Below, piece after piece: positions 48,780 through 61,822 of a stretch of 64,000 nt of DNA. The stretch is from Torymus aiolomorphi (lineage: Eukaryota; Arthropoda; Insecta; Hymenoptera; Torymidae), in contig CM070877.1 of NCBI GenBank assembly GCA_036365515.1, forward strand, positions 120,100,321 through 120,164,320, in the 5' to 3' direction. The translations under genes were made by a program, and so were the position numbers. How positions within the stretch are numbered: the stretch's first letter is position 1; every line of letters starts with the position of its first letter. Below the pieces are notes generated by a model. That model saw nothing but the letters and a program-made list of their open reading frames with translations, was not told the origin of the DNA and searched no databases.

Positions 48780-49035
48780 TGATATAGAGCGCTTCGTCGT
48801 ATGGTGTATCATCATAGCGATCGACCGCGTGCTGCGGATAGAGTCGGAGCTGACCGGCATGTACGCGCACACGCGTCCGTTAGTTGTATCTTTCGCGCAC
48901 GTTTGTATGTACTGTATTTTATTACCTTAGCGCACTATTTAACGTTGATACTGACCCGACGCGCACTCGGCTGTCCTCAAAGGCCCGGGGCAGGCACTCT
49001 CCGACGTCGAGAGAAGCGTTCCACCGCCCTGTGTA

Positions 49036-49268
49036 CACGGAGAGAAATGGTTGAGTAAAAATTACTATACTGTATTGAAACCGGGGGACAGACTCAAATT
49101 ATCAAAAAAATTACTATACTTTCTAGTAAAAATTGTTATAAATGTAGTAAAAATTACTAGAAATATAGTAATTTTTACTAGAAAGTGTACTAATTTTTTT
49201 GATAATGCGAGTCTGTCCCCCGGTTTCAATACAGTATAGTAATTTTTACTCAAACATTTTTCTCCGTG
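49036..49268. mobile_element. 233-base palindromic MITE with CACGGAGA ends
   Basis: The ends CACGGAGAGAAATGG and, reversed, CACGGAGAAAAATGT are flanked by TA. The arms stay complementary nearly to the centre (near 49150) and include a shared GGGGGACAGACTC block. It sits 0.5 kb after the opa stop. The subterminal words AAAATTACTATACTG also occur in the 50430 element, so both belong to one family. Confidence 0.85.
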
Positions 49269-50999
49269 TACGTATCGATATACATAACTAAAAAAAAGGG
49301 CTGGGTTCGGTTTTTTATGATAATGAGAAGCGACGATTAACGCTGATATTCACATTAACACGCACGTGCCTCGCCGAATACTACACAATCCATATACACA
49401 TTAACACCCATACCGGCAAGTCTTTCGAGCTGCGAAACACGTTGTACATGTGATTGAGATTTAGTCGATTAAACGTATATTACGGATACAATACGTCGCG
49501 CTTTATTTATTTCATTCGTCCCTTTAAAATCGTTGTTAATTGAGAGATTGGCAATTTTAACGCTTAGAGTTTAATGTTTGTGTATCTAAGTCTCGCGGCT
49601 ACTACATTGGAATGCTACTATGTTGTTGTCCCCGCCAAAAAATTGCAATCCTGGGTAATTGCACTGAATTTGAAAATATACTTATTTAGTAAATTGTTCG
49701 ATGATGATCGTTTAAATTGTAATGCTTTAAATGTGTTTCTCGTACTGGTGATCATATACACTTTTGCCATCTTTAAAAACTATATTCACAGTTATCTCAC
49801 CAATTTCGGGCATTTTATATTAGTTTTATTGGGATTAAGTAATTGATTACTTATTCTTAACAAATATCTGTTGTTTATTAAAATCCAAACATTTAAAAAT
49901 TTATACACAATTCTTTCCTATTGAAATATTAATTTTTATATTTTATTAAATTGTTTAACGAAATTTAAGGAAAGAGATTTTATTATGATACAACACTAGA
50001 GAATTTCATGTTTCTTCAGCCTGCATTTTCATTACAATATGAAAATTTTTAAGAGTAATATTTTTTTCTCGTGAATTTCACTACACATGATTGTATCTAA
50101 CTACTTAGTAAATCATTCTTTTTAAATATTTGAGATACATCGAATTCCACATAATTAAAACATCAACGATGAACAAACGATAATTTATATAAGATTTTTT
50201 TTTTCGATGTCTCAAGGAATATCACATATTTTTCATTTAAAAAAATTTTTGTTCTCAAACGTAATCTTATTAAACTACTGCCGGACCTGAAGTATTATCG
50301 TTACAAAATTAGCTAAATTTCCTTGAAAATTTCGACTGTGTATATACAAAATTTTCAAAGCCTACATAGATATTAAGACTATTTAAAATAATCGAAAAGA
50401 AGCCGATGTTCGTTACAGAACTATACATGCACTGAGAAAAATTTTTTGGAATAATTATGAGACGATTGGTTAAAATTACTATACTGTACGCGCAATCTGA
50501 CCACAGACTGGTAAAAGTGACCTATTTATTAGATTTCTAATAATTTTTACAGTTTGACTAAGAAAAACTACAAGAAAAGTATTGTAAAATTTAACATAAA
50601 AAAGTTGGAAAAATTATTAGACAGTATAGTAAAAATCACAAGTCATAAATTTTACCAGGCAACTGGCAAATATTCTTAAACTTTATAAGAATTTTTTCTA
50701 TAGAGCTGACAGAATTTACAAGACAGTATAGTAATTTTTACGATATATATATATATATACAGTATATGTGCAGCACTGCGCATGCGCGCTATAAACAAAA
50801 CACGAGGGCATGCGCGCTTAACTCGTCATAACCTGCAATGATGTAGCCCTAACAACTAATTTAAAACGATATAATTTCAGTATAAATAACTTTAATTAAC
50901 ACTTGTATAATTAATTAATTAATTAATTAATTCAAATAATTCTCTATGTATTCATTACAAAATTATTTTAAAAATACGTGAAGAACGAATTCACTTTAA

Positions 51000-51376
51000 C
51001 GGGGTGCCATAGTCCTACCATTACCGACCGAGCAATTCACACAGTTTCAAGCTGATTAAAAATAAAATACGTCGAATCACAAAAAATCAAGAGAACACTC
51101 TTCTGTGTTTTTTAACGTTCTATCATTCAGTCAAAGTTTGGAGTCGAAATATCAAGTCATTTCTGCAAAAACTTTGAACAAACGAAATTTAATTTCGTTC
51201 AAAGTTTTTGAAAAAACGGCTTGATATTTCGACTCCAAACTTTGACTGGATGATAGAACGTTAAAAAACACAGAAGAGTGTTCTCTTGATTTTTTGTGAT
51301 TCGACGTATTTTATTTTTAATCAGCTTGAAACTGTGTGAATTGCTCGGTCGGTAATAGTACGAGTAAGGCATCCCC
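51000..51376. mobile_element. 377-base hairpin element flanked by TTAA (copy A)
   Basis: TTAA at 50996-50999 and 51377-51380. The two halves are nearly perfect inverse copies meeting at the ACGAAATTTAATTTCGT centre (about 51182-51198). Tips are CGGGGTGCC and GGCATCCCC. The open frame on the minus strand is a by-product. Copy B is at 55969-56346. Confidence 0.85.
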
Positions 51377-51436
51377 TTAAGAGTGTCAGTATAATGTAAC
51401 ATATGTAGACGATTCGGATTATAAACACGCAAGTGT

Positions 51437-51516
51437 ACGCGGTGGCGCAGTCGGTAAGAAGTTCGCCTTTCAACTAGGAGACCCAGGTTCGATTCCACGC
51501 TCCGGAGGTTTTTTTT
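51437..51516 (+). repeat. tRNA-derived, SINE-like sequence with Pol III boxes
   Basis: An A-box-like TGGCGCAGTCGG starts at 51443, the B box GGTTCGATTCC is at 51486-51496 and an eight-T Pol III terminator is at 51509-51516. The T arm has two mismatches and the acceptor ends do not pair, so it is not a working tRNA gene. It could be a degenerate tRNA or the head of a SINE. Confidence 0.6.
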
Positions 51517-52091
51517 CATCATAATATTTATTTTATAATTTATTTCTTGTGTGATATGTATTCATATGCGTTCTCTTGTGGGAAAGTATATAACAATTGG
51601 CTAAAAATAATTTTTTTCTGTATTTTTCGAACATTTACAAAAATTACTATACTGGCTAATAAAAATTACTAGATGAACAGTCTGTGGTCGGATTCTAAAA
51701 CTAATATAGTAAAATTTCTCTAAGTTCTTTGTAAATATTCCAAAATTCTTCTCTCAGTGTGTGAAATATAAATGATCTATGCAAAATAGACGTAAGTATT
51801 GTAAATCACGAAACCGTGACGTCGTCTCTATATCTTTATAATGTATATTATTTGCAATAGTTACAGTAAACTATAAAATTATGGATTCGAATATTTTGAA
51901 AATGATGCGAACATTGTAGATAATGATAAGTAGATGCGTAATCGTGTAAATTAAATACGCGAGAACAAATGTATAATTGAATATAAGAAAAATCTACGTA
52001 TGTCTTTAAGTTTGATGAGTTGTGAAAAAAAAGAACTATCGTTTAGTGTATGATATTAATGATCATGTAAAATGTATTACAGTGTGATAAT

Positions 52092-52099
52092 TGTAAATA
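52092..52099 (+). promoter_or_regulatory. Second Pumilio-response-element-like word
   Basis: TGTAAATA, 335 bases before the AATAAA candidate. Relevant only if the opa 3' UTR extends this far. Confidence 0.25.
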
Positions 52100-52433
52100 A
52101 TACTTGCGTCTATCAAGATTAATTGAATTGAATGATTTTAACGTATAAAGGGCGATCTATAATATAGTTATTGCTATCTTGTCTTTTTCCTCGAATCGAG
52201 TCCGCGCGCGTCATCAGCGCCTCATCACCGCCAAAAGCTGTCGATGTCGAAAAAAAATATGTTGCGGAACACCGAAAAACCTGTAATACACGTGTCGGCG
52301 ACACGTCTTCAAACGCTTCGACCGCATGAAAAAGGCCGATTATGTTATTTGAAGAAAAAAAAAGAATAAGCACAAACATACACAAACAAAAACACTGAAT
52401 GTCTCGAAGGAATTATAAGACAGCATCGACTCG

Positions 52434-52439
52434 AATAAA
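52434..52439 (+). terminator. Candidate distal poly(A) signal for opa
   Basis: AATAAA followed within 30-45 bases by a T/GT-rich stretch (TTAGTTTTGCC). It comes before the change to the CpG-rich block at 52.5 kb. Confidence 0.25.
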
Positions 52440-52440
52440 G

Positions 52441-55400
52441 ATTTTATCAACAATATCATTAGTTTTGCCTTTATAAATGTCCCGAGCCTCGATCAAAAAA
52501 CCAAATCCAAATAAGAGAAAGCGAGAGAGGAGAGGGGGGGATAACGTCGGAGACTTGTTTAGGACCGTTAGGGGATAGCGCGCGAGCTCGGCTTATTTTA
52601 TTCTCGCATCGAAATTTATGAACGAACGAGATAATAAAATGCGCCCCGGCATTCGGCGCCTCAGCGTTTCTTCTCTTTCTCTCGCTCGCTCGCTCTCTCA
52701 TCTCTTCTCCTCCTCCTTTTTTTCTTCTCCCGGGTGGAAGGGCACGACCCGCGATTGCGTGACGAGGACGCACGGGCGTCATTTTTTCGATTTCTCGGCT
52801 GTACGCGCAAGATTGCGTCGGGCAATGCGTCGGTGATAAATAACGAGAGGTTGCGGTCCGCTGGTATACGCATCGATGCGAAGTACAAGAGCGTTACCGT
52901 ATCAATTCTTATCGCTGAACAGTTTTGTCACGCGTCGCCGTAAATTTTTTTTTCCAATTCTATCGGATTTCATTTTTATCAAGAGCATAATTTTACGATA
53001 ATGCTATATTCGTTTTAATATGTTTTTTAAAACATTAATCTTATTCCCAAAAAACTTTGTCATTCGAGATGTTTACATCGGTTTGATCCCTTGGAAGTGA
53101 TAACATGATATTCAAGAAGGTTAATGATCGTAGCTTACCTCCATTAAGACTATTCAAGTTTTTAATAAGAAATTTATTTATAAATAAAATTCTTAATCTT
53201 TCATAAAATACAAATACAATAATAGCATTTTAACGACAATTCGGTTGTCAAAATATTTTTTTCCGTTGTATTATTTACCTTAATGAAACGACGCGCGCAT
53301 AGTGACAGTGATGTGTGTAGCGTATATAAAAAAAGAATAATTATGAACATAATAAGCTTGATTGCTCGGCAATCAATTAGACAAATTTTGATAAAAATTC
53401 AAGGAATTTTAATTGAATGAATATTTATCGACATCCGCTTATTATCACGTCTTAAGTTTAATAGCTTTTAAGACATAATATATAAACACACAGAGTTTCA
53501 AATCTACGCGGTCAGGGACATTCGAATGCATATTATGCGCAATATTTCTTCGGCCCGGCGCGACTGGCATAAATCTGGCGTTTTATCACTGAGGGTCATT
53601 AAAAATTAATTATGAATTTTTCTGCGCCGAGTCTCTACATTTTCGTGTACAATATACATATATATGTTCTCGTGCACACGAAAATTCACGTTTAGGGGCT
53701 ATGTAGCAGCAGCTCTAGGCTAGCTGATCGATAGTCAAATCTTGGGGGATAAATTATAGCGGCGACTCGCACGCGGCCCGAGGAAGAAACTACGGAGAGA
53801 AAGAACTCGCGCTCGCCTTGGCGCCATCGAGCGTCTAGCGCGGAGCTCAGCTCTTTTCTCATCTCTCTTGCTATATAAAAAATGCCGAAGAGATAACATC
53901 GCGGGCCTTATACCAGAGACTCTCCTCTTCCCTCTTTCTCTTTCTCCATTTCTCTGTGTGTGTATAACGAACGCGTATACATATACACACAGGGGAATTT
54001 TATTGCTCGATATCTAGATGAATTCGTCAGATGATTATCCCGATCCCGAAAATCGAGAAGAGAGAGAGAGAGAGGAGAGAAAAGGAGGAGACGGGGAAGA
54101 GTCTGCACGAGGATAATGCTGTTGTTATGGCGCACAGGCGCGCCGGAATTTTCGGGGAAGGGGCTGCCCGGTGACACGCCCCTGACGAGATCACGCGAGA
54201 TTGCGCCTCCGCGGAGAGAATCCGTGATTCGGCGCTCAGCTGCCGTTGCCCCTTCGCGCGAGACTTATCTCGCCCCGACGGCAGGGCAGTACTGCGTGTT
54301 TTGTAGGCAGCAGCCTATGCGCGCGCGCGAGCGATTCTACTTTTCCCTTTTTCTCGTCCCCGCTAACTTTTATGATGGTTTCCAGGAAAAAACGAATCTT
54401 TTCTTCTGGGACATTATTAAAGGAAGAATTAAATGCACGGTGGACTTTATTTAATTACCGTGTCACCTATAATTAATTTCTTTAATTTAGTGTAAACATA
54501 TTTAGAATTTAAATACTTTCTTGTTGTTTTGTACAATGTTATGCCAAAAATATTTTCATTTCATTACTTTTAGTTTTTCAATTTAACGATTATGTACATA
54601 TTTGCCGAATTAATAAATTTTAAGTACATTTATAATATAGCGTACAGCAATAAATATAACCATATTGACTTTTAGAATTCTTTTCTGGTTTGTGAGTTAT
54701 TAAAATAATAAATTTTCAGCTAATATACATCTAATCTTGGGACTTTAAGATTATGGATCTTTGAAGATAAATGGGAAGATTTTATCTAATACAGTTTTTC
54801 AGTGTTAACCGTGACGGCAGCGATGACTTTTCTGACGTTGCTTCTTTTAATTATATCTTATATTAAAATAAAAAGGCCGTCACAAAGTTTTTATTTTTTC
54901 AAACTAAGAATAATAATTAAATTTTTTAAATATCTGCAAAGTAGAAACTTTAAATTAATATCGTAGTATGAAATCATTGATTCACTTTGAGTCGACAAAA
55001 GGAAAAGAATTTCATAGTACGTATATAACATACAGTGATACAACAGACCTGAAAATATTATTGAAATCGTGAACTGTTCATCAAATATGTAACGCCATAT
55101 CGCAGAGATCGATCTATTGCCGTTCTATGTTATTTAAGCTGGCCGGTAAAGCACGACAAGTTTTGATAGATATTATCTTCCTTCTTCGCTGTCTGTCTCT
55201 CTCTCCCTCTCTTTCTTCCTCTTGGAGCGCAATTGTAGCAATCTTTTTCATATATATATATATTTACGTTAAGGTTCGTAGGCACGATTCACATGGGATG
55301 CAACACAAGTCAACCCTTGAAAAATCTCGATAAATTTCCTTATTTTTATCGCGACCACGAGCAACATCGCACGCGTGAACTGATGCTCTTTTTTCGTACT

Positions 55401-55960
55401 TTTGTACCATCTTTCTCTTCTTTTCTCTCCCCTCCTTGTCCTCAACTACACTCGCCTTATTTCAGCCTTATCGATCTTTCTTACGAGCTGACATTCGGTA
55501 TACCACGTCGGAAGACGGTGCCAGTGCAAAAACGAATCGAGAGAGAACAAACAAGAGAGAAATAGACAAAAACAGTCATAGGGTTGAAAAGAGGCAAAAG
55601 AGAAACATAAAGAAGCAGAAAAGTAGAAAAAATTGACAGATGCCGAAAATGTTAATGATATTTTTTTTTAATGTACTACTACAACTTTACTTTTTGGTGG
55701 ATTTTATTATTTACAAAACTATCTGAATTATATTACATTTTCTGGGTGGTGTTTTTCTTTTTAAGAAACCCTTAACGTAAACAATATCAAAAGATTAAAA
55801 TCCATTATAATAATATTTGTATTTAATTTTATACAAATATAGACACGTGTAAATGCAAAATTATAATGCTCTAGAACAGAATTATGTTTTTAATTCCGAA
55901 TTTGGTTCAGCTTTTTGAATATATATAAATGTTTTGAGATATAACAACAATGCATTGTTA
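52441..55960. other. Unique DNA downstream of opa, no gene seen
   Basis: Alternating CpG-rich patches (52.48-52.95, 53.7-54.4 kb) and AT-rich stretches. Open frames of up to 112 codons are low-complexity and lack family resemblance. The block near 53550-53640 is listed separately. Confidence 0.4.
53550..53640. promoter_or_regulatory. Candidate conserved non-coding element with homeodomain sites
   Basis: A compact non-repetitive block with GTTTTATCAC, TCATTAAAAATTAATTATG and a GC-rich rim (GGCGCGACTGGC). This word set (Abd-B/Caudal-type TTTTAT plus a TAATTA core) is common in insect developmental enhancers. Function is inferred only. Confidence 0.3.
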
Positions 55961-55968
55961 CCCCTTAA

Positions 55969-56346
55969 GGGGATGCCTTACTCGTACTATTACCGACTGA
56001 GCAATTCACACAGTTTCAAGCTGATTAAAAATAAAATACGTCGAATCACAAAAAATCAAGAGAACACTCTTCTGTATTTTTTAACGTTCTATCATCCAGT
56101 CAAAGTTTGGAGTCGAAATACCAAGTCATTTTTGCAAAAACTTTGAACAAAGCGAAATTTAATTTCGTTCAAAGTTTTTGAAAAAACGGCTTGATATTTC
56201 AACTCCAAACTTTGACTGGATGATAGAACGTTAAAAAATACAGAAGAGTGTTCTCTTGATTTTTTGTGATTCGACGTATTTTATTTTTAATCAGCTTGAA
56301 ACTGTGTGAATTGCTCGGTCGGTAATGGTAGGACTATGGAATCCCG
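55969..56346. mobile_element. 378-base hairpin element flanked by TTAA (copy B)
   Basis: TTAA at 55965-55968 and 56347-56350. It matches copy A (51000-51376) almost throughout in the opposite orientation, with the same palindromic centre. Confidence 0.85.
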
Positions 56347-56350
56347 TTAA

Positions 56351-58409
56351 TCCGGAGCTTAGATTTCGTACATAACTTTAGTATATTTTGATTTGCAATA
56401 TTAAACTATCACAACTAAAACATTAGTTATTGATCTTAACCTTTTGATTGTCATTTTTGTAAAATAGTACTAAAATATTCACAACTGGAAAGTTTTAAAT
56501 CTCTTGAATTTATTTCTAGGTAGCTTTATTTATATTTTTAAATTAAAAAACATATTCCAAACTCTTAGCCAAAGCCGTTACCCGGAAGCCTGGCACTCCC
56601 TTAGCGTTGATTGAAATTGTACATACAAAGATTTTTACATTCTGATCGTTAAATCGTCATTTTTACATTTGTCCTATTTATACACGCCAATGTACATTGA
56701 ATTTAAAAAGGGTGAAAAGCTGTACGTCATCTAAGCCATATTTATGATACTGCAACATTTGCTAAGAGATCAAATAAAATTAACAAAGTTTAATAGTTTC
56801 GCACATTTAACATGTTTGTATAAAACTTATAGTATTATAAATCAAATCGAACAAAAATAAAAAATGTTATAGGAAGTTCTCGAGTAGAATTGTTATATAA
56901 CTTGTCAGCGAGTGTAGTATGCAACAAAGTCCAGAAATTAATGACTAAAGCATCCAATACTTCAGCGTGATTCTTACCTCAACATACGGCTGCCAATATT
57001 GTAGAGGACAAGAGAGAAGTAAAGGGACAGATAGGTTCCAACAGAGAGAGAAGGGGGAGAGGGAGAGAGAGCAAATCTCTTGTGTACGTGAATCGACGCT
57101 CTCTCGTGCATATAAGCGCGCGTGCGCGCACAGCCGAGCATGATCTACGAGGGTTATTACAACGGCAGCGAGGCACGATCACCGCGCTTTCTCTTTCTCT
57201 TCCTCTGCCTCTCCCTCTCCTCCTCCTTCTCTTCTTTTCTTCGCCGGTATATACGTACACGCGCGGACAGTGGGAGGAGGAAGGAGAAAAGAAGCAAAGG
57301 AAAGGCGCTTGCCGCGATATAACATTCCGCGCGCGGACCTGCAGGGCCGTAGTCTAGTTGCGAGCATGGCGCGCTCGCGCGTGCGATATAAATTTTGAGG
57401 TTCGCTTTTTGATTTATTGCCGTCCCGGCCATTTTTCTCGGCTCGCGCGCGAGAGAGACGGGATTGCTCATTATTTGCCACGAAAAATCTACGAGCGCGC
57501 CTTGACTTACGTGCGCGCACCTCTCTCTCTCTCGCCCCCATCATCCGCTGTGTCCAAACACAATGGTTTTCAAAACATCGTGACGCGATAAGAATTGCCT
57601 GCGCGCAGGGTGCATCACTTTTTCTGAGCCTGTATCGACGTTTATGCGGAACGGTTCTTATCTTGTTATTGCCAAACGAACTTTTGCGATTATTACTGTG
57701 TTTTAAAAAATTAATGATACGGAGAGAAATGTTTAAAGGACTCTGAATGTGTAGAAACGTATACGCATACCTTTTGTAATTATTATTCAAATACTAAAAA
57801 CGCATAAAATTTAATGAAAAATAAAGACAGATAATAATCAAAAAAGAATGACAAGTAATTCAATTAATTTGTTGGCTAAAAAAGTAAGTCAATTAATTTT
57901 TTGGCTAAAAAAGTAAACAATAGCAATACGTATGCTGCATACTGTCAGCTGGCAAATGCTCGACACGCGCGGGTAGAGAACGAGAGGGAAAGAAAGGGGT
58001 TAGCGCAGAACGTAAAGCATCGAATGCGAATGAGAGGAGCGCGCGAGCACGCGGCGCGCAATTTGCCGGGGCTCTCGTTTGTCACTGGAATCTAAACCTC
58101 TATCTCTTCCGCGCGCGCGCGCTATACTCTTTTCACCCGGCAATCCGACGTTCATTTCGTTGATTTACTCCCGCCCGTTCTTTCCTTTCTCTTTGCTTCG
58201 TACTGTTTCGGCGGATTTCTCAAATTTTTCAGCACGAATTGCGGTTTTAATTTGAAAAAATCTTTATATGATAATTTAAAATATTATTTTTTTATAAATA
58301 ACTATTAAAATTGTACAGTCGTTTGTGACAAGACATAATATAAAGGAAAAATTAAATACGAGAAGATAAAACTTTTATAAAAGTCACAAATTAATTTCTA
58401 CTGCGTCTT

Positions 58410-58418
<9 letters not shown>
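56351..58418. other. Unique DNA, no gene seen
   Basis: AT-rich to about 56.98 kb, then CpG- and GA-rich to about 58.2 kb. Overlapping frames on both strands (up to 203 codons on the minus strand at 57179-57790) are rich in Arg and charged residues and lack domain character, as expected of CpG/GA-rich DNA. Confidence 0.4.

Positions 58419-58501
<83 letters not shown>
58419..58501. repeat. (CA)n microsatellite, 83 bases
   Basis: About 41 uninterrupted CA units preceded by a short TA run. Confidence 0.97.
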
Positions 58502-58504
<3 letters not shown>

Positions 58505-60274
58505 CTATATGTATATATTTGTTTACGACGTTGTAATGATAAATGCACCTCTGCTATTGGACCCTCAGATTGTAATATATTACAGGATACAATTTCTCTT
58601 TATGTACAATAGTCATATACAAAAATAAAACAAACATTAAGATACATGAATGTGAAAACTATACTCTGAAGCAATTTACTTCGCATCTGTGGGTCAATTA
58701 GCAAGAGCCTTTTAAATATTTTTCGAATATGAAACATTTTATTAATTTTGCCTTATCGGGTACGGAAAATAATAACATCACAATTGGTCAAAGGGAAAGC
58801 CGTTTTGTCGTGTGCAAGTTCTCGAATGAATTTCAATTAAAATATTCTCATGAAAGTAAATATGTATATGAACGTATACGATTCATAAGCATTTTTATTG
58901 ATCATTAATTAAAAATAAAAAGTAATAATAAAAAGACTTTTTTATTCGATATTCAATGCTCATAAACCGGTGGTTTTCAACATTTAAAGTTCTTGTCCAA
59001 ATACTAAAAATCTTGAATAATAAGTGCACGCATAAAACGGGTCTTCGCTTTTGAGACTCAAGGACCTCGTTGACATGCGCGCAAAAATTGCCACAACGGC
59101 AATCATAAAGCTGCTTTACTATATATGATTTCATGCAGTCAATAAAAGCGAGGCGAAACGATTTTCGAAGAAATATTTATTATGTATTTCTGGAGACAGC
59201 TTTTATTCTTCGAGTAATTTGTCGACGGTCGCTCTCCCTAATATATCCAGATTCGAACGACGACACGTGCAGGTCCGACATTACTAATGACTACAAATGA
59301 TTTGATTTGATGCATCTTGTGGCCCGGGGATCCTATTTCGGAAAAAACTAATTTTGACAAGATAAGATCTCGTATTAATCGAAGAGCGCTCGAATAAAGC
59401 GCCCGGCGCGCGTAAATGGGCCACAAAGACGGGATTCCAGGCGAGTGGTCGCGCCGGCGCGGGGCGAATAGGGCGCAATATTATAAATTATTTATTTGCG
59501 TTTCCAAATGATCCTTGAAAAATCACAGTATTATGCTAATGCAACGATTAACATATTGGGAAGAGCCAACATGATATTTCAACTGGCTGGGCCCGCGGTG
59601 CGTGCGTGCGCGCTCCTCGGGATAAAAAGAGAGGGAGAGACCCAAGAATGAAGACAGAGATAGAAAGAGGGAGAGCACCCGAGCACGGGATACGAAGAGA
59701 GAGAAAGAGAGGATGAAGAGACGAGCGTAAAAGTCACCTACGGCAAACAAATTTTTTTCCGAAAATTATCAAAGATACTGTGGGTCCGCACGAACACTGA
59801 GCGCGCACGCGTTAAAATCATTCGCATATGCGCAGCAAGCCACGCTTTAAAGAGCGAACGGGACAGAGAAGGGAAAAAAAGGAGAAATTGGGCGAGAAGG
59901 CGCATAGAGAGCTGGGGTCGAAGCGCCCGCCGCCGCCGCCACCACCACCGCGCGATGATTCATGGCTGCGAATCGGTTCGCACGCTCTTTCTTTCGTACA
60001 CCCGCGAGGGGTACGTGCACACACGCGCACGGCCGCTCTCTGGTGCGGTTGATCATAAGCAACGCAAACGTAATTAACGTTGGCCTATCATTATGTGGTA
60101 GCGAGCGACCACTCCCTCGTCACATTATATGTTTATAAATCAGGCCCGACGACCAGTAAAATACGAAATATGCGAACGCGGCCGCGCGCGTATACGCGGA
60201 CGGTCTGGGGAGTCCGCAGGGGGAGAATAAAAAAGAAGAGGGAGAGAGAGAAGGAGAAGAAATGGAAGGAGGGA

Positions 60275-60320
<46 letters not shown>

Positions 60321-61684
60321 AAGAGAGAATTGCAGGTAGAGGAATTCTTATGCTAATGATTTTATGACTGGGGAAACGAATGCTCGTCATATTTTTAATC
60401 GTGCCTTTTGCATCTTCTCACATTGTTTGCGTCGTGCATAGGCCGCGGGATGGAGAGGGAGGCGAATAAAAAACGAAACTACCCGCGTTTCGACGTTATT
60501 AAAAATCGACACGTATAACGTGTCTCTATTATGGATGGCCTATTTTATTGTGGCCAGTTTTATTGTTACAAGTAGAACACCTGACCATCGTGTAGAAAGT
60601 AGATTGGTGAAACACATGTAGAGTATTTCTTCGTATTGCTATTATTCAATTTCTACATATTTATTCTAGTATTTATTGGTAGTTTAAGATTCAGTTTTTC
60701 ATCGATACTTATTGATTTCTACTATCATGACTGTTTATAATGTAAAACTATTCTTAATGTATATAATGTTCACACGTCAAAAAAATTTGTTAACAAAAAT
60801 TTTCATTTTTATAAACAATTTTTTCCGCTGATTAGTAAATATAATTCCTTGTAAATGATGTGTAAAACATAATAATAAATTATAAGTGGAAATAATGATC
60901 TTAAGAAAATATTGAAGCTATAAAAAATTTTTTTCCAGCTTTTAACAATCATTGCTTTAATTTTCTCTTTGTGACGAATTGAAAAGAAAAAATGGATGAC
61001 ACAAATAATTAGTCAAAGTCAAAAATTCAAAATAAATAATAGAAAAGAGGAAAATTACATAATTAACATAATTCCTTTAGACTGAAGTTTTATGAGGCGA
61101 AAAAGGAAGAGCAAAGTCCAAAAAACGAAATATTCAGCAAATCAGCAAGGTACCGCACTTGAATTATAGTGAACATTATTTTCGTTTTTTATAACATTTC
61201 CCGAAATCGATTTAAAATGTGAATTGAAGTTGGAACGGACATTAAAAGAAATAAATTATGCAGTGGTGAAACAAATCACATGTCTTTTCAAATTTGCTTG
61301 CCTTCTCTGTCCTGTCATTTTCTTTTGTTAACTTTAACACTCTTGAGATATTCCATATGTCACATCACGTTGCTTCAATAATCAAGGTCTCTGTACAAAA
61401 TAGAGGTAATCACTTTGATGTCATCTTTATAAGGTCCAAAATATAAGCAATGACTTTCATGCTACGTTTATAATAGCTAATTATCTGAGACGAATCTGCA
61501 ATCTTGTACAACCTAGAATCGTTGCATAAACTACAATTTTAATCTCCATACATCACTGAACAATAAACTATGTTATGCATAAATTATCAAAAATAAAGTT
61601 ATTCTTAGATAACATCATAGAAGATTCCTGTTTAATAAGGTCAAACAAATAAGAAAATTCAGAACCCGAAAATTTTTTCATTTA
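58502..61684. other. Unique DNA, no gene seen
   Basis: Mixed composition with CpG/GA-rich patches at 59.4-60.5 kb, including a (GA)n run at 60278-60315, and AT-rich DNA from 60.5 kb on. No convincing coding frame. Confidence 0.4.
60278..60315. repeat. (GA)n microsatellite
   Basis: About 19 GA units. Confidence 0.95.
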
Positions 61685-61820
61685 CTCTCTAAAAATGAAT
61701 AAATGAAGAGACGTTCACATGTGCGAATGAGTGAAAAAAAACTTCAGTGAATATTCACCTATTGAAGCAGTGGCATAAAATTTCCGCTCCCTAATAAGTT
61801 TTCACTTATTTATTAGAGAG
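61685..61820. mobile_element. 136-base MITE with CTCTCTAA ends
   Basis: The left end CTCTCTAAAAATGAATAA and the right end TTATTTATTAGAGAG are imperfect inverse copies, flanked by TA (61683-61684, 61821-61822). It shares ends with the element at 30133-30312 but is shorter and more diverged. Confidence 0.7.
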
Positions 61821-61822
61821 TA

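Larger units (their letters stand above)
50430..51759. mobile_element. 1.3 kb element with CACTGAGA ends, containing two other insertions
   Basis: The ends CACTGAGAAAAATTTTTTGG and, reversed, CACTGAGAGAAGAATTTTGG pair, followed by a second inverted block (TCTGACCACAGACTGG against CAGTCTGTGGTCGGA). No transposase frame. Inside lie a TTAA-flanked foldback (51000-51376) and a tRNA-like sequence (51437-51516). Confidence 0.7.
48530..52440 (+). other. opa: Probable opa 3' UTR and downstream region
   Basis: After the stop the sequence becomes steadily more AT-rich and lacks genes. I see no canonical AATAAA before about 51 kb outside repeats (ATTAAA near 49468 is a weak alternative). Pumilio-type words are at 48772-48779 and 52092-52099. 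Two MITEs interrupt the region. If the 3' UTR runs to the AATAAA at 52434 it would be 3.9 kb; a shorter UTR is equally possible. Confidence 0.35.

Noticed and set aside
48070..48930. 286-codon plus-strand frame across opa exon 3
   Set aside because: Out of frame with exon 3, with Gln/Arg low complexity. The exon 3 frame joins exon 2 in phase and completes finger 5.
51437..51508. Functional tRNA gene
   Set aside because: B box and terminator are present, but the T arm has mismatches, the D stem is broken and the acceptor strands do not pair.
51199..51522. Minus-strand frame in the TTAA hairpin, similar to a plus-strand frame at 55934-56146
   Set aside because: The similarity comes from two copies of a non-coding palindromic MITE, not from a protein family.
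57179..57790. 203-codon minus-strand frame downstream of opa
   Set aside because: Arg-rich translation of CpG/GA-rich DNA without family resemblance.
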